A stretch of DNA of 41,710 nucleotides from Candidatus Zipacnadum vermilionense (GCA_029821755.1 JALGSV010000030.1:1-41710), one strand, 5' to 3'. Positions 15,771 through 24,182 are shown, numbered from the stretch's first letter. The notes: generated by a model not told the origin, from the sequence alone. Numbers and translations are program-made.

Positions 15771-16985
15771 GTGGACTTCTGGCGTAGGACTAATTGGAAG
15801 ATCGCAAGCATGGTACGGGTGTGGTACCTGATCTCGGCGGTGATGATCATCGGCGGGCTAGGCGCCTGGCAGTTCATGGGCCTGAACATGGGCATCGACT
15901 TCACCGGCGGCAGCCTGTACAAGTTGTCGGTGGGCGCCGGGGGGGCCGGCGCTGAGCAGACGATGCAGGCGGCGACCGAGGCCAATCCCCAGGCCGGCCG
16001 GCTGTCCCGGCAGGCCGCCGAGGTGACCGCGCAGGTCCGCAGCGTGATAGAAGGGCTGGGAGTGGAGCACTCCTCCATCCAGGTTGCCGGCGGCGACCTC
16101 CTCCTGATCCGTACGGCCACCAACAACCAGGACGAGGCCACCAAGGAAGCCGCTCATATCCACAGCGCGCTCCAAGAGAAGATGGGCTCCACCTGGGGTA
16201 CCTTCACCATCGTCGGCAACGAATTGGTCGGCCCGGTGGTCGGCGAACAGCTCAAGCGCAACGCCTTCTGGGCGCTGGTGCTGGGCAACCTGATGATCCT
16301 CATCTACCTGACCGTGCGCTACGAGTTCCGCGTGGCGGTAGCTAGTATCGTGGCCCTGGTCCACGACGTGCTGCTCATGATCGGCGGCATGGCCCTGGCG
16401 CGGGCGGAACTGAACAGCGAGTTCATCGCCGCCATGCTCACCATCGTCGGCTTCTCCGTTAGCGACAGCGTGGTCATCTTCGACCGTATCCGGGAAAACA
16501 AACGCCTGCACCGCAGCACCGACCTGGAGACGATCACCAACGCCAGCCTGCTGCAAACGATGCACCGGTCGATCAACACCGTTCTGGTCGTATTGCTCAC
16601 CCTGTTCTCGCTGTTCTTCCTGGGCGGGCCGACTATCCACCCCTTCATCCTAGCGCTGATCATCGGCATGACTTCTGGAATGTACTCCTCGATCTTCATC
16701 GCCGGCCCGCTGGTCGTGTCGTGGGACAAGTGGAGCCGGAAGCGGCGCGGTCAGGTAGCGGCTACAGGCCGCCAGCGGCTGTCAGTAGCGGGCGCCGCGC
16801 CGACTTCCAGCGTCCGTTCGCCGGAGTCACCGATGTCGGTAGAGCCCACGGGGGCCGAGCCGGGCGAGGGTCTCAGCGCCGAGCAGGCCATGCACCGGGC
16901 CGCCAACACGGCCCAAGAAGAGAAGCGCGAAGAACGCCGCGAGCGCCGCAAGGCCAAGGGCAAGGGTGGCAAGAAGCGGTTCTGA
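15771..16985 (+). CDS. secF: protein translocase subunit SecF with basic C-terminal tail
   Basis: 404 residues, GTG start preceded by AGGAGG. The N-terminus FWRRTNWKIASMVRVWYLISAVMI, GIDFTGGSLYKL (near residue 42) and FSVSDSVVIFDRIRENKRLH are SecF hallmarks, with six membrane segments. Beyond the last segment (WDKWSRKRRGQ) there is a ~75-residue low-complexity extension ending KREERRERRKAKGKGGKKRF; such lysine/arginine tails occur in several phyla and may touch the ribosome or membrane, but that is inference. Operon partner of secD. The next gene starts 35 nt downstream. Confidence 0.96.
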   Translation: MDFWRRTNWKIASMVRVWYLISAVMIIGGLGAWQFMGLNMGIDFTGGSLYKLSVGAGGAGAEQTMQAATEANPQAGRLSRQAAEVTAQVRSVIEGLGVEHSSIQVAGGDLLLIRTATNNQDEATKEAAHIHSALQEKMGSTWGTFTIVGNELVGPVVGEQLKRNAFWALVLGNLMILIYLTVRYEFRVAVASIVALVHDVLLMIGGMALARAELNSEFIAAMLTIVGFSVSDSVVIFDRIRENKRLHRSTDLETITNASLLQTMHRSINTVLVVLLTLFSLFFLGGPTIHPFILALIIGMTSGMYSSIFIAGPLVVSWDKWSRKRRGQVAATGRQRLSVAGAAPTSSVRSPESPMSVEPTGAEPGEGLSAEQAMHRAANTAQEEKREERRERRKAKGKGGKKRF

Positions 16986-17020
16986 TCCTCCGCGTGGGCC
17001 GTCTCCGGGAGGGGGGCCAC

Positions 17021-17503
17021 ATGAAGTCATTGCTGGAAATCCTGAAAACCGAGGGGCCGGTGGATCCCGACGAGATCGCCATCCGCCTGGGCCGCACGCG
17101 CGACGAGGTGGAGGCGGAGCTGGAGTCGCTGCGCCAGGAGGGGATCCTGCTACGCTACAGTGCCTTGGTCAACTGGGAAGCCGCCCCCGACCTGAAGAAG
17201 GTCTACGCCTTCATCAACGTCAGCGCCACCCCCGAGCACGGCCGCGGCTTTGACAAGGTCGCCGAGTACGTAAGTCAGTTCGAGGAAGTTCACTCCCTGT
17301 ACCTGATGAGCGGCGGCGCTGACCTATGCGTGGTCGTAGAGGGCAGAGACTTCCGCGATATCGCCCGTTTTGTCGCCGAGAAGCTGGCCCCCACCCCCGG
17401 CGTCACCAGCACCTCCACCTCGTTTGTGCTTAAGACCTACAAGATGGAAGGGGTCAGTCTGATGGCCGAGAGCAAGAACAGCCGCCTGGCGGTGACTCCA
17501 TAG
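17021..17503 (+). CDS. Lrp/AsnC family transcriptional regulator
   Basis: 160 residues. Residues 1-50 (LLEILKTEGPVDPDEIAIRLGRTRDEVEAELESLRQEGILLRYSALVNWE) form the winged helix-turn-helix with the Lrp-type linker, and the rest is an AsnC ligand-binding (RAM) domain: KVYAFINVSATPEHGRGFDKVAEYVSQFEEVHSLYLMSGGADLCVVVEG, with GVTSTSTSFVLKTYK. The GADLCVVVEG segment corresponds to the amino-acid-binding loop of RAM domains. Its stop codon shares one base with the GTG start of the aminotransferase (TAGTG), so the two are translationally coupled, and it probably regulates that gene in response to an amino acid. Confidence 0.93.
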   Translation: MKSLLEILKTEGPVDPDEIAIRLGRTRDEVEAELESLRQEGILLRYSALVNWEAAPDLKKVYAFINVSATPEHGRGFDKVAEYVSQFEEVHSLYLMSGGADLCVVVEGRDFRDIARFVAEKLAPTPGVTSTSTSFVLKTYKMEGVSLMAESKNSRLAVTP

Positions 17504-18705
17504 TGCCCTCCCCCGGTCTGCGCAGCAGCCGTCTGGCGATCGACCTGCCGCCCTCCGGCATCCGCGAGTTCTTCGACCTGGTCTCCGGCCGCGAGGACGT
17601 CATCTCCCTGGGCGTCGGCGAGCCGGACTTCTCCACCCCGTGGAAGATCTGCGACGAGGCCATCGACGGCCTGCGCCGTGGCTACACCTCCTACACCTCC
17701 AACTGGGGCATGTCGGAGTTGCGCGAGGCCCTGGCGGCCGACCTGCACCACCGCCACGGCCTGACCTACGACCCGGCCGACCAGATCCTGGCGACCAACG
17801 GCGTCTCCGAGGGGCTGGACCTGGCCATGCGGGCTCTGCTCGATCCCGGCGACGAAGTCATCGTTCCTGAGCCCTGCTTCGTAGCCTATAAACCGGCCGT
17901 GCTGCTGGCCGGGGGCCGCCCAGTGGTGGTGGAGACCCGTGTGGAGGACAGCTTCAAGCTGCGGCCGGAGGCGGTGGAGGCGGCGATCACCCCCCGCACC
18001 CGGGCGCTGATGATTAGCTATCCCAACAATCCCACCGGCGCCGTCATGAGCCGCGAGGAGCTGCTCCCGCTGGCCGAACTGGCGGAGAAGCACGACCTGG
18101 TGGTCATCTCCGACGAGATCTATGCCTACCTGACCTATGTGGGCACCCACACCGGCTTCGCTTCGCTGCCCGGAATGCAGGAGCGCACTATCCTGCTCGA
18201 CGGCTTCTCTAAGGCCTATGCCATGACCGGCTGGCGGCTGGGCTACGCAGCGGGTCCGGCGCATCTGCTGGAGTCGATGATGCGCATCCACAGTTACACC
18301 GCCATGTCCGCCCCCACCATGGCGCAGATCGGGGCGATCGAAGCCCTGCGCCATGGCAGCCAGGACGTGCAGTACATGGTCGGGCACTACAACCAGCGCC
18401 GCCGCCTGCTGCTGGCCGGCTACAAGCGCCTGGACCTGCCCTGCTTCGAGCCCGGCGGGGCCTTCTACACCTTCCCCTCTATCGCTCACACCGGTCTGAC
18501 CTCTGCCGAGTTCTCCTCGCGCCTGTTGTTCGAGGAGAACGTGGCCGCCGTCCCCGGCACCGCCTTCGGCGCCTGCGGCGAGGGATACCTGCGCTGCACC
18601 TACGCCACGCACCTGGACCTGCTCAAGGAGGCCCTGGTGCGGATCGGCCACCTGCTGGAGCGCCTGGGCTGCGCGGGAACCGGAGCGGACCCCGAGAGTG
18701 TCTAA
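17503..18705 (+). CDS. PLP-dependent class I/II aminotransferase
   Basis: 400 residues, fold type I. SLGVGEPDFSTPW, SYTSNWGMSELREALA, ATNGVSEGLDLAMRALLDPGDEVIVPEPCFVAYKP, YPNNPTGAV, VISDEIYAYLTY and LDGFSKAYAMTGWRLGY are present; K237 of the FSK motif binds PLP, and the Asp of VISDEIY contacts its pyridine ring. This is the PatA/AspC-like subgroup, acting on aromatic, aspartate or N-acetyldiaminopimelate-type substrates; the exact one cannot be read. It begins with GTG overlapping the Lrp stop. A pairing of Lrp and aminotransferase suggests feedback control of amino-acid metabolism. Confidence 0.93.
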   Translation: MPSPGLRSSRLAIDLPPSGIREFFDLVSGREDVISLGVGEPDFSTPWKICDEAIDGLRRGYTSYTSNWGMSELREALAADLHHRHGLTYDPADQILATNGVSEGLDLAMRALLDPGDEVIVPEPCFVAYKPAVLLAGGRPVVVETRVEDSFKLRPEAVEAAITPRTRALMISYPNNPTGAVMSREELLPLAELAEKHDLVVISDEIYAYLTYVGTHTGFASLPGMQERTILLDGFSKAYAMTGWRLGYAAGPAHLLESMMRIHSYTAMSAPTMAQIGAIEALRHGSQDVQYMVGHYNQRRRLLLAGYKRLDLPCFEPGGAFYTFPSIAHTGLTSAEFSSRLLFEENVAAVPGTAFGACGEGYLRCTYATHLDLLKEALVRIGHLLERLGCAGTGADPESV

Positions 18706-18741
18706 TCCATTGTGGCTTCCTCGGGGGGCTGCTCGACACTG

Positions 18742-20298
18742 ATGTCTGACCGACACGCCTCACCCTGGCTCCTCGCCTTGCTCGCCCTCCTCTCCGGTGG
18801 GCTACTGGTCTTGTGCTTCCCGCCTTTCGGGCTGTACCCGCTGGCCTGGGTGGCGCTGCTGCCGCTGCTGGCAGCGCTGGCCCGGGCGAGACGGCCGGCC
18901 CACGGGGCGGGGCTGGGCTTGCTGACGGGACTGGTCTTCTTCGGCGCGCTGCATAGCTACCTGCTGATGTACGGCCTGCTGCCGACCTCCCTGGTGGCCG
19001 TGTTCCAGGCCCTCCCGCTGGCGTTGTTCGGTTGGGCCGCGGTACACGTGTTCGCCGGTCGTCGACCGCTACGCCAGGCCGCCGCTCTGGCTGGCGCCTG
19101 GGTCCTGGTTGAGTGGTTCCGCGCCAACCTCGGGGGGCTGTCCCTGACCATGGGGCAACTGGGCTACAGCCAGCAGCCGGTACTACCGCTGCTGCAGTCG
19201 GCCTCACTGGCCGGGGCGCTAGGGATATCGTTCCTGATCGTCCTGGTCAACGCCACGCTAGCCGGCGCGCTCTTTCCACGCGACCGGAAGGTGTCGGGAC
19301 GCTGGGCGACGTTGGTGCTCGCCATCCTCCTCACCGGCGCGACCTGGCTCTCGGGCTACCAGGTTCTGCAGCGCCCCCTGCCCTCCGGGCCACCCCTGCG
19401 GGTGGGTGTGGTCCAGCCCAACGTCTTCCTGCACACTCCGGTCACTCCAGAGGACCTGCTTGAGTGCCTCAAGCAGTACCCTCGCTACACCGACCTGCTC
19501 ATGGCTCCTTACGGCCCGCCCGAGGCGAAGGACCCGCGCCGCCCCCAACTGGTCGTTTGGCCCGAGACGGCTTTCCCTGCGGTGCTGAACGTGGAGCGTC
19601 CCTTCGACGACGCGGTGCGCGAGACCGCCCGCCGACACCATATCTGGCTGCTGATGGGCGCCCTGGCGGTCCCCGGCGCGCAGGAGGGCGCCCCTGAGGA
19701 CCTGGCGAGCGCGCAGACCTACAACAATGCCTGGCTCTTTGACCCCGAGGGCGAACTGCGCGGCACCTACAGCAAGATGGACCTGGTGCCCTTCGGGGAA
19801 TATGTGCCTTTCCGGGACAAGCTGCCCCTGCTGGATCGCTACCCGGTGCGCGAGTTCGACTTCACCGCCGGCACCGAGCGGAATCTGCTGGAGATCGAGA
19901 CCATGCGCTGCGGGGCGCTAATCTGTTTCGAGGCGATCCTGCCCGGCGGCTCGCGGGAGCTGGTGGCGGCAGGGGCGGGGTTTCTGGCTTTCCTGACCAG
20001 CGACGCCTGGGCGGGTCCCTCGCCCGAGGTGCTGGTGCACTCCCAGACGGCGCCGCTGCGGGCGGTGGAGACTGGCCGGTGGATCGTCCGCGCCGCCGCC
20101 TCCGGCGAGTCGGGGATCATCTCCCCGCGCGGCGAGTGGGTGGATAGCGTACCCGCCTGGCATTCCGGCGTGGCGACGGCGGAGATCCAGTCCCTGCAGG
20201 GCCGAACGCGCTACAGCCGCTATGGCGACTGGCCGCTGGTGGGGTTGTCGCTGCTGTTCGTGCTGCAGGGGTGGAAGAGGGCGAGGCGCTCCGCGTAG
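18742..20298 (+). CDS. lnt: apolipoprotein N-acyltransferase
   Basis: 518 residues from ATG 18742 (a GTG at 18712 would add ten). Six N-terminal membrane segments are followed by a nitrilase (carbon-nitrogen hydrolase) domain beginning LRVGVVQPNV. The catalytic triad is visible: Glu in VVWPETAFP (E275), Lys in YSKMDLVPFGEYVPFRDKLP (K345) and Cys in GALICFEAILP (C395), numbered from the ATG. Lnt N-acylates the lipid-modified cysteine of lipoproteins in the outer leaflet of the inner membrane, which points to a diderm cell. The stop codon TAG lies inside the left end of a large palindromic element. Confidence 0.95.
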   Translation: MSDRHASPWLLALLALLSGGLLVLCFPPFGLYPLAWVALLPLLAALARARRPAHGAGLGLLTGLVFFGALHSYLLMYGLLPTSLVAVFQALPLALFGWAAVHVFAGRRPLRQAAALAGAWVLVEWFRANLGGLSLTMGQLGYSQQPVLPLLQSASLAGALGISFLIVLVNATLAGALFPRDRKVSGRWATLVLAILLTGATWLSGYQVLQRPLPSGPPLRVGVVQPNVFLHTPVTPEDLLECLKQYPRYTDLLMAPYGPPEAKDPRRPQLVVWPETAFPAVLNVERPFDDAVRETARRHHIWLLMGALAVPGAQEGAPEDLASAQTYNNAWLFDPEGELRGTYSKMDLVPFGEYVPFRDKLPLLDRYPVREFDFTAGTERNLLEIETMRCGALICFEAILPGGSRELVAAGAGFLAFLTSDAWAGPSPEVLVHSQTAPLRAVETGRWIVRAAASGESGIISPRGEWVDSVPAWHSGVATAEIQSLQGRTRYSRYGDWPLVGLSLLFVLQGWKRARRSA

Positions 20299-20472
20299 GG
20301 GCGGATGTTGGGTTGTGTTCAGGAAGGCCGTTTCCGCGTGGGGCGGGCTGGAAGCCCGCCACGGCAGCCGCATGTTTGTGGGAGGGCGGGCTGGAAGCCC
20401 GCCCCACGCGGAGGGAGCACGCGCGGGCGGATGTTTCGCGGGATACGGCTCCGCGAAATATTCGCCCCTACG
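20294..20472 (+). repeat. composite nested palindromic element between lnt and tRNA-Pro
   Basis: Outer ends CGTAGGGGCGGATGTT (20294-20309) and its near-complement AATATTCGCCCCTACG (20457-20472) match at 14 of 16 bases. Inside are two copies of GGCGGGCTGGAAGCCCGCC (20342-20360 and 20385-20403); with their CCGCGTGG flanks they form a 27-nt inverted pair (20334-20360 and 20385-20411) that differs only in the central four bases. A third stem joins 20424-20440 to the segment ending at 20466. The TAG of lnt is in the left end. Confidence 0.8.
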
Positions 20473-20498
20473 AGTCGAAGCCCCGCTCGGTAATTCGC

Positions 20499-20527
20499 TT
20501 GACCCCTACCCTACCCCTTGGTATAAT
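20499..20527 (+). promoter_or_regulatory. sigma70 promoter of tRNA-Pro
   Basis: TTGACC (20499-20504), 17-nt spacer, TATAAT (20522-20527). The -10 box ends 10 nt before the tRNA 5' end, so transcription would begin within a few bases of the mature tRNA and the 5' leader would be very short. Confidence 0.85.
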
Positions 20528-20537
20528 TCATGGTGGT

Positions 20538-20614
20538 CGGGGCGTAGCGCAGCCCGGTAGCGCGCACGGTTCGGGTCCGTGAGGTCGCCAGTTCAAATCT
20601 GGCCGCCCCGACCA
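20538..20614 (+). tRNA. tRNA-Pro (anticodon CGG)
   Basis: 77-nt cloverleaf. Acceptor stem CGGGGCG/CGCCCCG, D-stem GCGC/GCGC, anticodon stem CACGG/CCGTG around loop TTCGGGT (anticodon CGG, reading CCG), T-arm GCCAG-TTCAAAT-CTGGC, discriminator A, and encoded CCA. The first base pair C1-G72 and overall sequence are typical of bacterial tRNA-Pro. Confidence 0.96.
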
Positions 20615-20634
20615 GCTTCAAGTGACTTTCCTCC

Positions 20635-20667
20635 AGAGCAGGCCCCCACGCGGGACCTGCTCTTTAT
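20635..20667 (+). terminator. intrinsic terminator-like hairpin after tRNA-Pro
   Basis: AGAGCAGG (20635-20642) pairs perfectly with CCTGCTCT (20656-20663), extended by CCC/GGG inside with one bulged A, followed by a short T-rich TTAT. The T-tract is weak, but the position 20 nt after the tRNA fits. Confidence 0.6.
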
Positions 20668-20691
20668 GGCTCCGGGGGGAGGCCCGCGGGC

Positions 20692-20733
20692 GCGGGTGGA
20701 CATTCCGGCGCGGACGCCGGAATGTCCACCCGC
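20692..20733 (+). repeat. perfect 19-bp stem hairpin
   Basis: GCGGGTGGACATTCCGGCG and its exact reverse complement are separated by the tetranucleotide CGGA. No T-tract follows, so it is not a standard terminator. It lies between the tRNA-Pro terminator and the M20 gene, whose start codon is 50 bp downstream. Confidence 0.8.
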
Positions 20734-20783
20734 TACGGGGAGGGAGGAGGCGGAGACGCAGGGAACCTCCCCCCGGTGATCCC

Positions 20784-21929
20784 ATGTCCGACCTCATCCC
20801 CTTGCTCCAGGACCTCATCCGCATCCCCAGCGTCAACCCCTCCACCGCGACTCCCGGCGAACCGTCCGGCGAGGGCGCCCTAGGCGACTTCCTGGAGCAT
20901 TGGCTGCAGGATAACGGCCTGGGCACTATCCGCCAGGCTACTGCCACGCCGGGGCGGGACAATATCATGGGTGTCTATCCCGGCGCGGGCGGGCCAGGAC
21001 TGATGCTGGAGGCCCACCTGGACACCGTCAGCGGCGCGAGGATGATCGGCGAACCCTTTTCCGGGGCGCTCTTGGAGGGACGCGTCTGGGGGCGCGGCTC
21101 CTGCGACTGCAAGGCCTCCCTGGCAGCGATGCTCCTGACCCTGCGGCGAGCGGTGCAGGAGAAGCTGCCCACGCCCTGTCTGCTCACGGCGGTGGTGGAC
21201 GAGGAAAGCCTCTTCACCGGTATCCACGCCTTCCTGAGCCAGCCGCCGCCCTTGCCCGTCACCGGGGCGATAGTCGGCGAGCCCACGGGCCTACAGGTCG
21301 TTGACCGCCACGGCGGGACGGTGCGTCTGCGTTTCGTCGTGCATGGCCGGGCTGCCCACAGCGCTTACCCAGAGCGGGGCGACAACGCTCTTCTCCACGC
21401 CGCTGATCTCGTCCAGGCACTCGGGGCCCACCACCGTGACCTGCAAGCGGGCGCCGACCCCACCCTCGGCCTCCGCACCTGTTCTCCCACCTTGATCGAG
21501 GGTGGCACCGCCATCAACATCATCCCCGACCACTGCGCCGTAGGGGTGGACCGCCGCCTACGCCCCGACGAGCGCCCCGAGCGGGTGCGCCAGGAACTGG
21601 AGGAGGTCGCCACCTGGTCCGCCGCCGGACGGTTCACATGGGACATGGAGATCATCCTGCTCGACCCGCCCCTCCCGCCGCGTTCCCCCTCCCCCCTGGC
21701 CGACCTGTGTGAGCAGGCGGTCCAGGAGGTCTGCGGTGCCTCCTCCCGCGGCATGGTCAGCTACGCCACCGACGCCAGCAACCTGGCCGAAACCGGCATG
21801 GAGGCCGTGGTCCTCGGCCCCGGCGACATTGCCCAGGCCCACACCGCCGAGGAATGGGTAGAGGTGGAGCAAGTGGAGCAGGCGGAGGAGATCTACCACC
21901 GGGTACTGGCGGGGTATACGGCAGATTGA
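20784..21929 (+). CDS. M20 family metallo-deacylase (ArgE/DapE-like)
   Basis: 381 residues. The di-zinc site is visible: LEAHLDTVSG (H78, D80), GRGSCDCKASLAAML (bridging D108), VVDEES (E140/E141), and the C-terminal His in AQAHTAEEWV. IVGEPTGLQVVDRHGGTVRLRFVVHGRAAHSAYPERGDNAL marks the dimerisation lid domain. These enzymes remove acyl groups from acetylornithine, succinyl-diaminopimelate or peptides; substrate unknown, with acetylornithine deacetylase a reasonable first guess. The ATG at 20784 is preceded by GGTGA; the open frame upstream runs through the 19-bp palindrome and is not coding. An unusual CDCK replaces the common CDMK at the metal site. Confidence 0.92.
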   Translation: MSDLIPLLQDLIRIPSVNPSTATPGEPSGEGALGDFLEHWLQDNGLGTIRQATATPGRDNIMGVYPGAGGPGLMLEAHLDTVSGARMIGEPFSGALLEGRVWGRGSCDCKASLAAMLLTLRRAVQEKLPTPCLLTAVVDEESLFTGIHAFLSQPPPLPVTGAIVGEPTGLQVVDRHGGTVRLRFVVHGRAAHSAYPERGDNALLHAADLVQALGAHHRDLQAGADPTLGLRTCSPTLIEGGTAINIIPDHCAVGVDRRLRPDERPERVRQELEEVATWSAAGRFTWDMEIILLDPPLPPRSPSPLADLCEQAVQEVCGASSRGMVSYATDASNLAETGMEAVVLGPGDIAQAHTAEEWVEVEQVEQAEEIYHRVLAGYTAD

Positions 21930-22010
21930 ACGACAGTTGGCCCGGCGATGGGGACAGGGGGGGAACGGGGGAAGCGAAGAGGTTCAGAGTAGCTTGAACG
22001 CACGCTCCTG

Positions 22011-22688
22011 CTAGGGAGGGGCGTCAACACCGACTGGCTGGGGCGCGGGGCTGGCCGGAATCGGCTGGTCCCAGAAGGCCACCGCCGGAGGGTAGGCAGC
22101 GGCGAAGATCTCGGCGAGACGCTGCAAGGCGGCCTGGCGGTCGGGGGCGGCGGACGTGCTGAGAGTGAAAACCAGGCCCCCAGCGCCGGGCGGGCCGAGC
22201 ATGATGCGGAAAGGCAGCATCGCCCAGTCCGCCGTGCTGCCTCCCTTGTAGGCGAAGGAGAAGATCACCAACCGCTCCCGGTCATCCTTCTTGACCCGGA
22301 GCAGCCGCGCGTGCAGCGGCTCCGCGCTCGCTTGCACCGGGAAGTCCACCGGCCGCTCGTCCAGCACCTCCCACCCCTGCGCCGGATAGCAGCCCATGGG
22401 CGAGTGCACCGACCGCCAGTTCGCGGCGTAGATGACACTCAGCCGCACCATACCCTCCGGTCCCGTGTAATCCCGCTCCAACATCCCCCCTGCCGCCAAG
22501 AACTCGAAGATGCTCTGGTCCACCGGTCGGTCGTGGCCCTGAAAGTCGCCGATGCGTATCGGCACCCCAGCGAAGTCCGGCTGGTAGTGGGCCTGGCGGT
22601 CCCGCGTCCAGCGCAGCGCCTCACTGGCCCCACCCAGCACCACTAACACGGCCAGGGCCGCTAGATATCTTCGCGCATCTTGCGGCAC
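22011..22688 (-). CDS. epsI: EpsI-type exosortase partner protein (DUF3485)
   Basis: 225 residues, GTG start at 22688 preceded by AGGAGG, overlapping the exosortase gene by 28 bp. The N-terminus has one membrane segment (RRYLAALAVLVVLGGASEALRW), then the EpsI pattern: IPIRIGDFQGHDRPVD, VRLSVIYAANWRSVHSPMGCYPAQGWEVLDERPV, and LVIFSFAYKGGSTADW. The HSPxxCYPxxGW motif is the family signature. EpsI domains accompany, or are fused to, exosortases in polysaccharide and PEP-CTERM sorting systems; the activity is not established. Last gene of the exosortase operon; it converges on the M20 gene with an 81-bp gap in which no terminator is evident. Confidence 0.9.
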   Translation of the reverse strand: MPQDARRYLAALAVLVVLGGASEALRWTRDRQAHYQPDFAGVPIRIGDFQGHDRPVDQSIFEFLAAGGMLERDYTGPEGMVRLSVIYAANWRSVHSPMGCYPAQGWEVLDERPVDFPVQASAEPLHARLLRVKKDDRERLVIFSFAYKGGSTADWAMLPFRIMLGPPGAGGLVFTLSTSAAPDRQAALQRLAEIFAAAYPPAVAFWDQPIPASPAPQPVGVDAPP

Positions 22689-23557
22689 CCTAAGATACCT
22701 CCTAAGGCAAACAGTCCGGCCAGCGCCACCAGGAACACAAAGGCCCCGCTGAGCGTGTGGAAGAACCCCTCCGCCGCGGCGGGACCGATGGTGTTGCCCA
22801 GGATCACGGTAACAAAGATCCGCACCAGGTTCGCCAAGAGCGCCAGGGGGAAGGCGGCCAGGAATAGCGCCACCCGCCGCAGGGGCGGACCCTCCACCAG
22901 GTAGGCGTACAGCGCCCCCAGGGCGGACATGGCAATAAGTGATTTGAGCCCGCTGCAGGGAATGGCCACGCTGAAGGAGTAGTCCGGCGTGGCGATGCTC
23001 ACGCCCTGCACCTGCAACCCCGGAATGATGCCCGCCGCCAGCTGCCCCGCCCAGCGCGCGCTGAAAAGCTGCATCGGCATCGACAGCTTCTCCACCAGCA
23101 GACGCGAGAGGGGGATCATGAACAGGAGAAAGGCGATCGGGAACAGCGCTGCCCGCGCCACATGGCGCCCCCCGACCCACAGAACCAGCCCGTAGAAGGT
23201 GGCGACGAGGGCGAAACCGGAGAGGAAGTGTACCTCGAGGAACTGCCCCGCCGCCCGCAGCAGCAGGGCGCCGATGAGGATAACCAGCCCCCAGCCGCCC
23301 CCCTCCCGTGGCAGAGCCGCTAGCCGCGCCCGCTGTCGATACAGGACATAGCCGCTGATCAGGGGAATGAGCACACCGTGGCCGTAGTACTCGTCCTTCC
23401 ACCACTGCTGGCCCATCCAGACCAGATACGAATGGTAGGAGACAGCCACCGCCACGGCCAGCAGCACCGGCCCCCACCAAGGCGCGCCCACGACCCGGCC
23501 CTCCTCGCGAGGTGCGTCGTCGGGAGCAGGGGAGCGAGCTGCCTGTTCGCTATTCAT
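22661..23557 (-). CDS. xrt: exosortase (XrtA-like membrane cysteine transpeptidase)
   Basis: 298 residues from ATG 23557 (a TTG at 23566 is possible). Roughly eight membrane segments. The catalytic triad of exosortases is present: Cys in AIPCSGLKSL (C201), Arg in LANLVRIF (R246) and His in GFFHTLSG (H267). WWKDEYYGHGVLIPLISGYVLYRQR is the typical first loop. Exosortases cleave C-terminal sorting signals (PEP-CTERM or variants) and attach or release surface proteins. No PEP-CTERM protein is encoded in the window, so substrates lie elsewhere. Directly follows the zinc-ribbon gene and precedes epsI. Confidence 0.93.
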   Translation of the reverse strand: MNSEQAARSPAPDDAPREEGRVVGAPWWGPVLLAVAVAVSYHSYLVWMGQQWWKDEYYGHGVLIPLISGYVLYRQRARLAALPREGGGWGLVILIGALLLRAAGQFLEVHFLSGFALVATFYGLVLWVGGRHVARAALFPIAFLLFMIPLSRLLVEKLSMPMQLFSARWAGQLAAGIIPGLQVQGVSIATPDYSFSVAIPCSGLKSLIAMSALGALYAYLVEGPPLRRVALFLAAFPLALLANLVRIFVTVILGNTIGPAAAEGFFHTLSGAFVFLVALAGLFALGGILGCRKMREDI

Positions 23558-23567
23558 ACTTGCCAAT

Positions 23568-24182
23568 TCAGCGCACCCGCCGCCGCTGGACGCGCTTCTT
23601 CCGTCGCTGCCAGGGCCAACGGACGCGGACCAGATCCTCGTTCAGCAAATACAAGAGCGTCCCTATGATTGCTCCGACCAGCAGGATCGCCAGCACGATC
23701 CCCAGTCCCGCTCCCAGCCGGGACAGACGCTCACCGGCCGTCCCCATCAGCTCCGCGCCGCCGTGCCAGGCCAGCGCGAACTGATCGGCTAGACCGTCGG
23801 GCATGGCCTGCCCCTCCGGCAGCGCCCGCTCGGCCAGCTTGATCACGACCCAGCTGCAGATCAGCGCCAGAAGCAAGGCGCCACCCGCTCCCAGCAAGGC
23901 ATAGCTCCCCAGGCGCCGCGAACTGAAGCGGCGGCTATGGGACTTGCGGCGCACCCGCACCGTCCCGGACCAGTCCGCGTGGCAATGCGGGCAGGACTCG
24001 GCGTCCACCGGAATGCGCCAGCCGCAGAAGCAGACCCGGTACAGCCGCCGGCCGCAGCGCGGGCAGTGCTCCTCGCCCTCCTCGATGGGCTCCCCGCAGC
24101 GATAGCACTCCTCTACGGCCAAGGCGATGGGGTGCTCCTGGTGCTCGATGGGTAAGGGTGAGCTATCCGGCACCGGGTACAC
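23568..24182 (-). CDS. double zinc-ribbon protein with two membrane segments
   Basis: 204 residues, GTG start inside the end of the preceding gene (20-bp overlap). Two zinc knuckle pairs are in the N-terminus: C26-x2-C29...C40-x2-C43 and C51-x-C53...C64-x2-C67 (double zinc ribbon). An Arg/Ser-rich linker (RVRRKSHSRRFSSRR) leads to a hydrophobic helix at ~92-114, a short soluble segment, a second helix at ~157-180, and a basic tail (RRKKRVQRRRVR). I do not recognise a named family. Its position between a GT39-like protein and the exosortase, with tight overlaps on both sides, ties it to that system. The zinc ribbons would face the cytoplasm if the positive-inside rule holds. Confidence 0.82.
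   Translation of the reverse strand: MYPVPDSSPLPIEHQEHPIALAVEECYRCGEPIEEGEEHCPRCGRRLYRVCFCGWRIPVDAESCPHCHADWSGTVRVRRKSHSRRFSSRRLGSYALLGAGGALLLALICSWVVIKLAERALPEGQAMPDGLADQFALAWHGGAELMGTAGERLSRLGAGLGIVLAILLVGAIIGTLLYLLNEDLVRVRWPWQRRKKRVQRRRVR

Noticed and set aside
17437-18756. 439-residue open frame antisense to the aminotransferase
   Set aside because: Shadow of a well-conserved PLP enzyme; low-complexity Gln/Val/Gly composition and no motifs.
20538-20614. tRNA-Pro as an integration (att) site
   Set aside because: No integrase and no repeat of the tRNA 3' end were seen in the window.
20692-20733. Intrinsic terminator
   Set aside because: The stem is perfect but no T-tract follows on either strand.
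22689-23480. Upstream extension of the epsI frame through the exosortase gene
   Set aside because: The same bases encode the conserved exosortase in another frame; a GTG at 22688 with AGGAGG upstream marks the real start.
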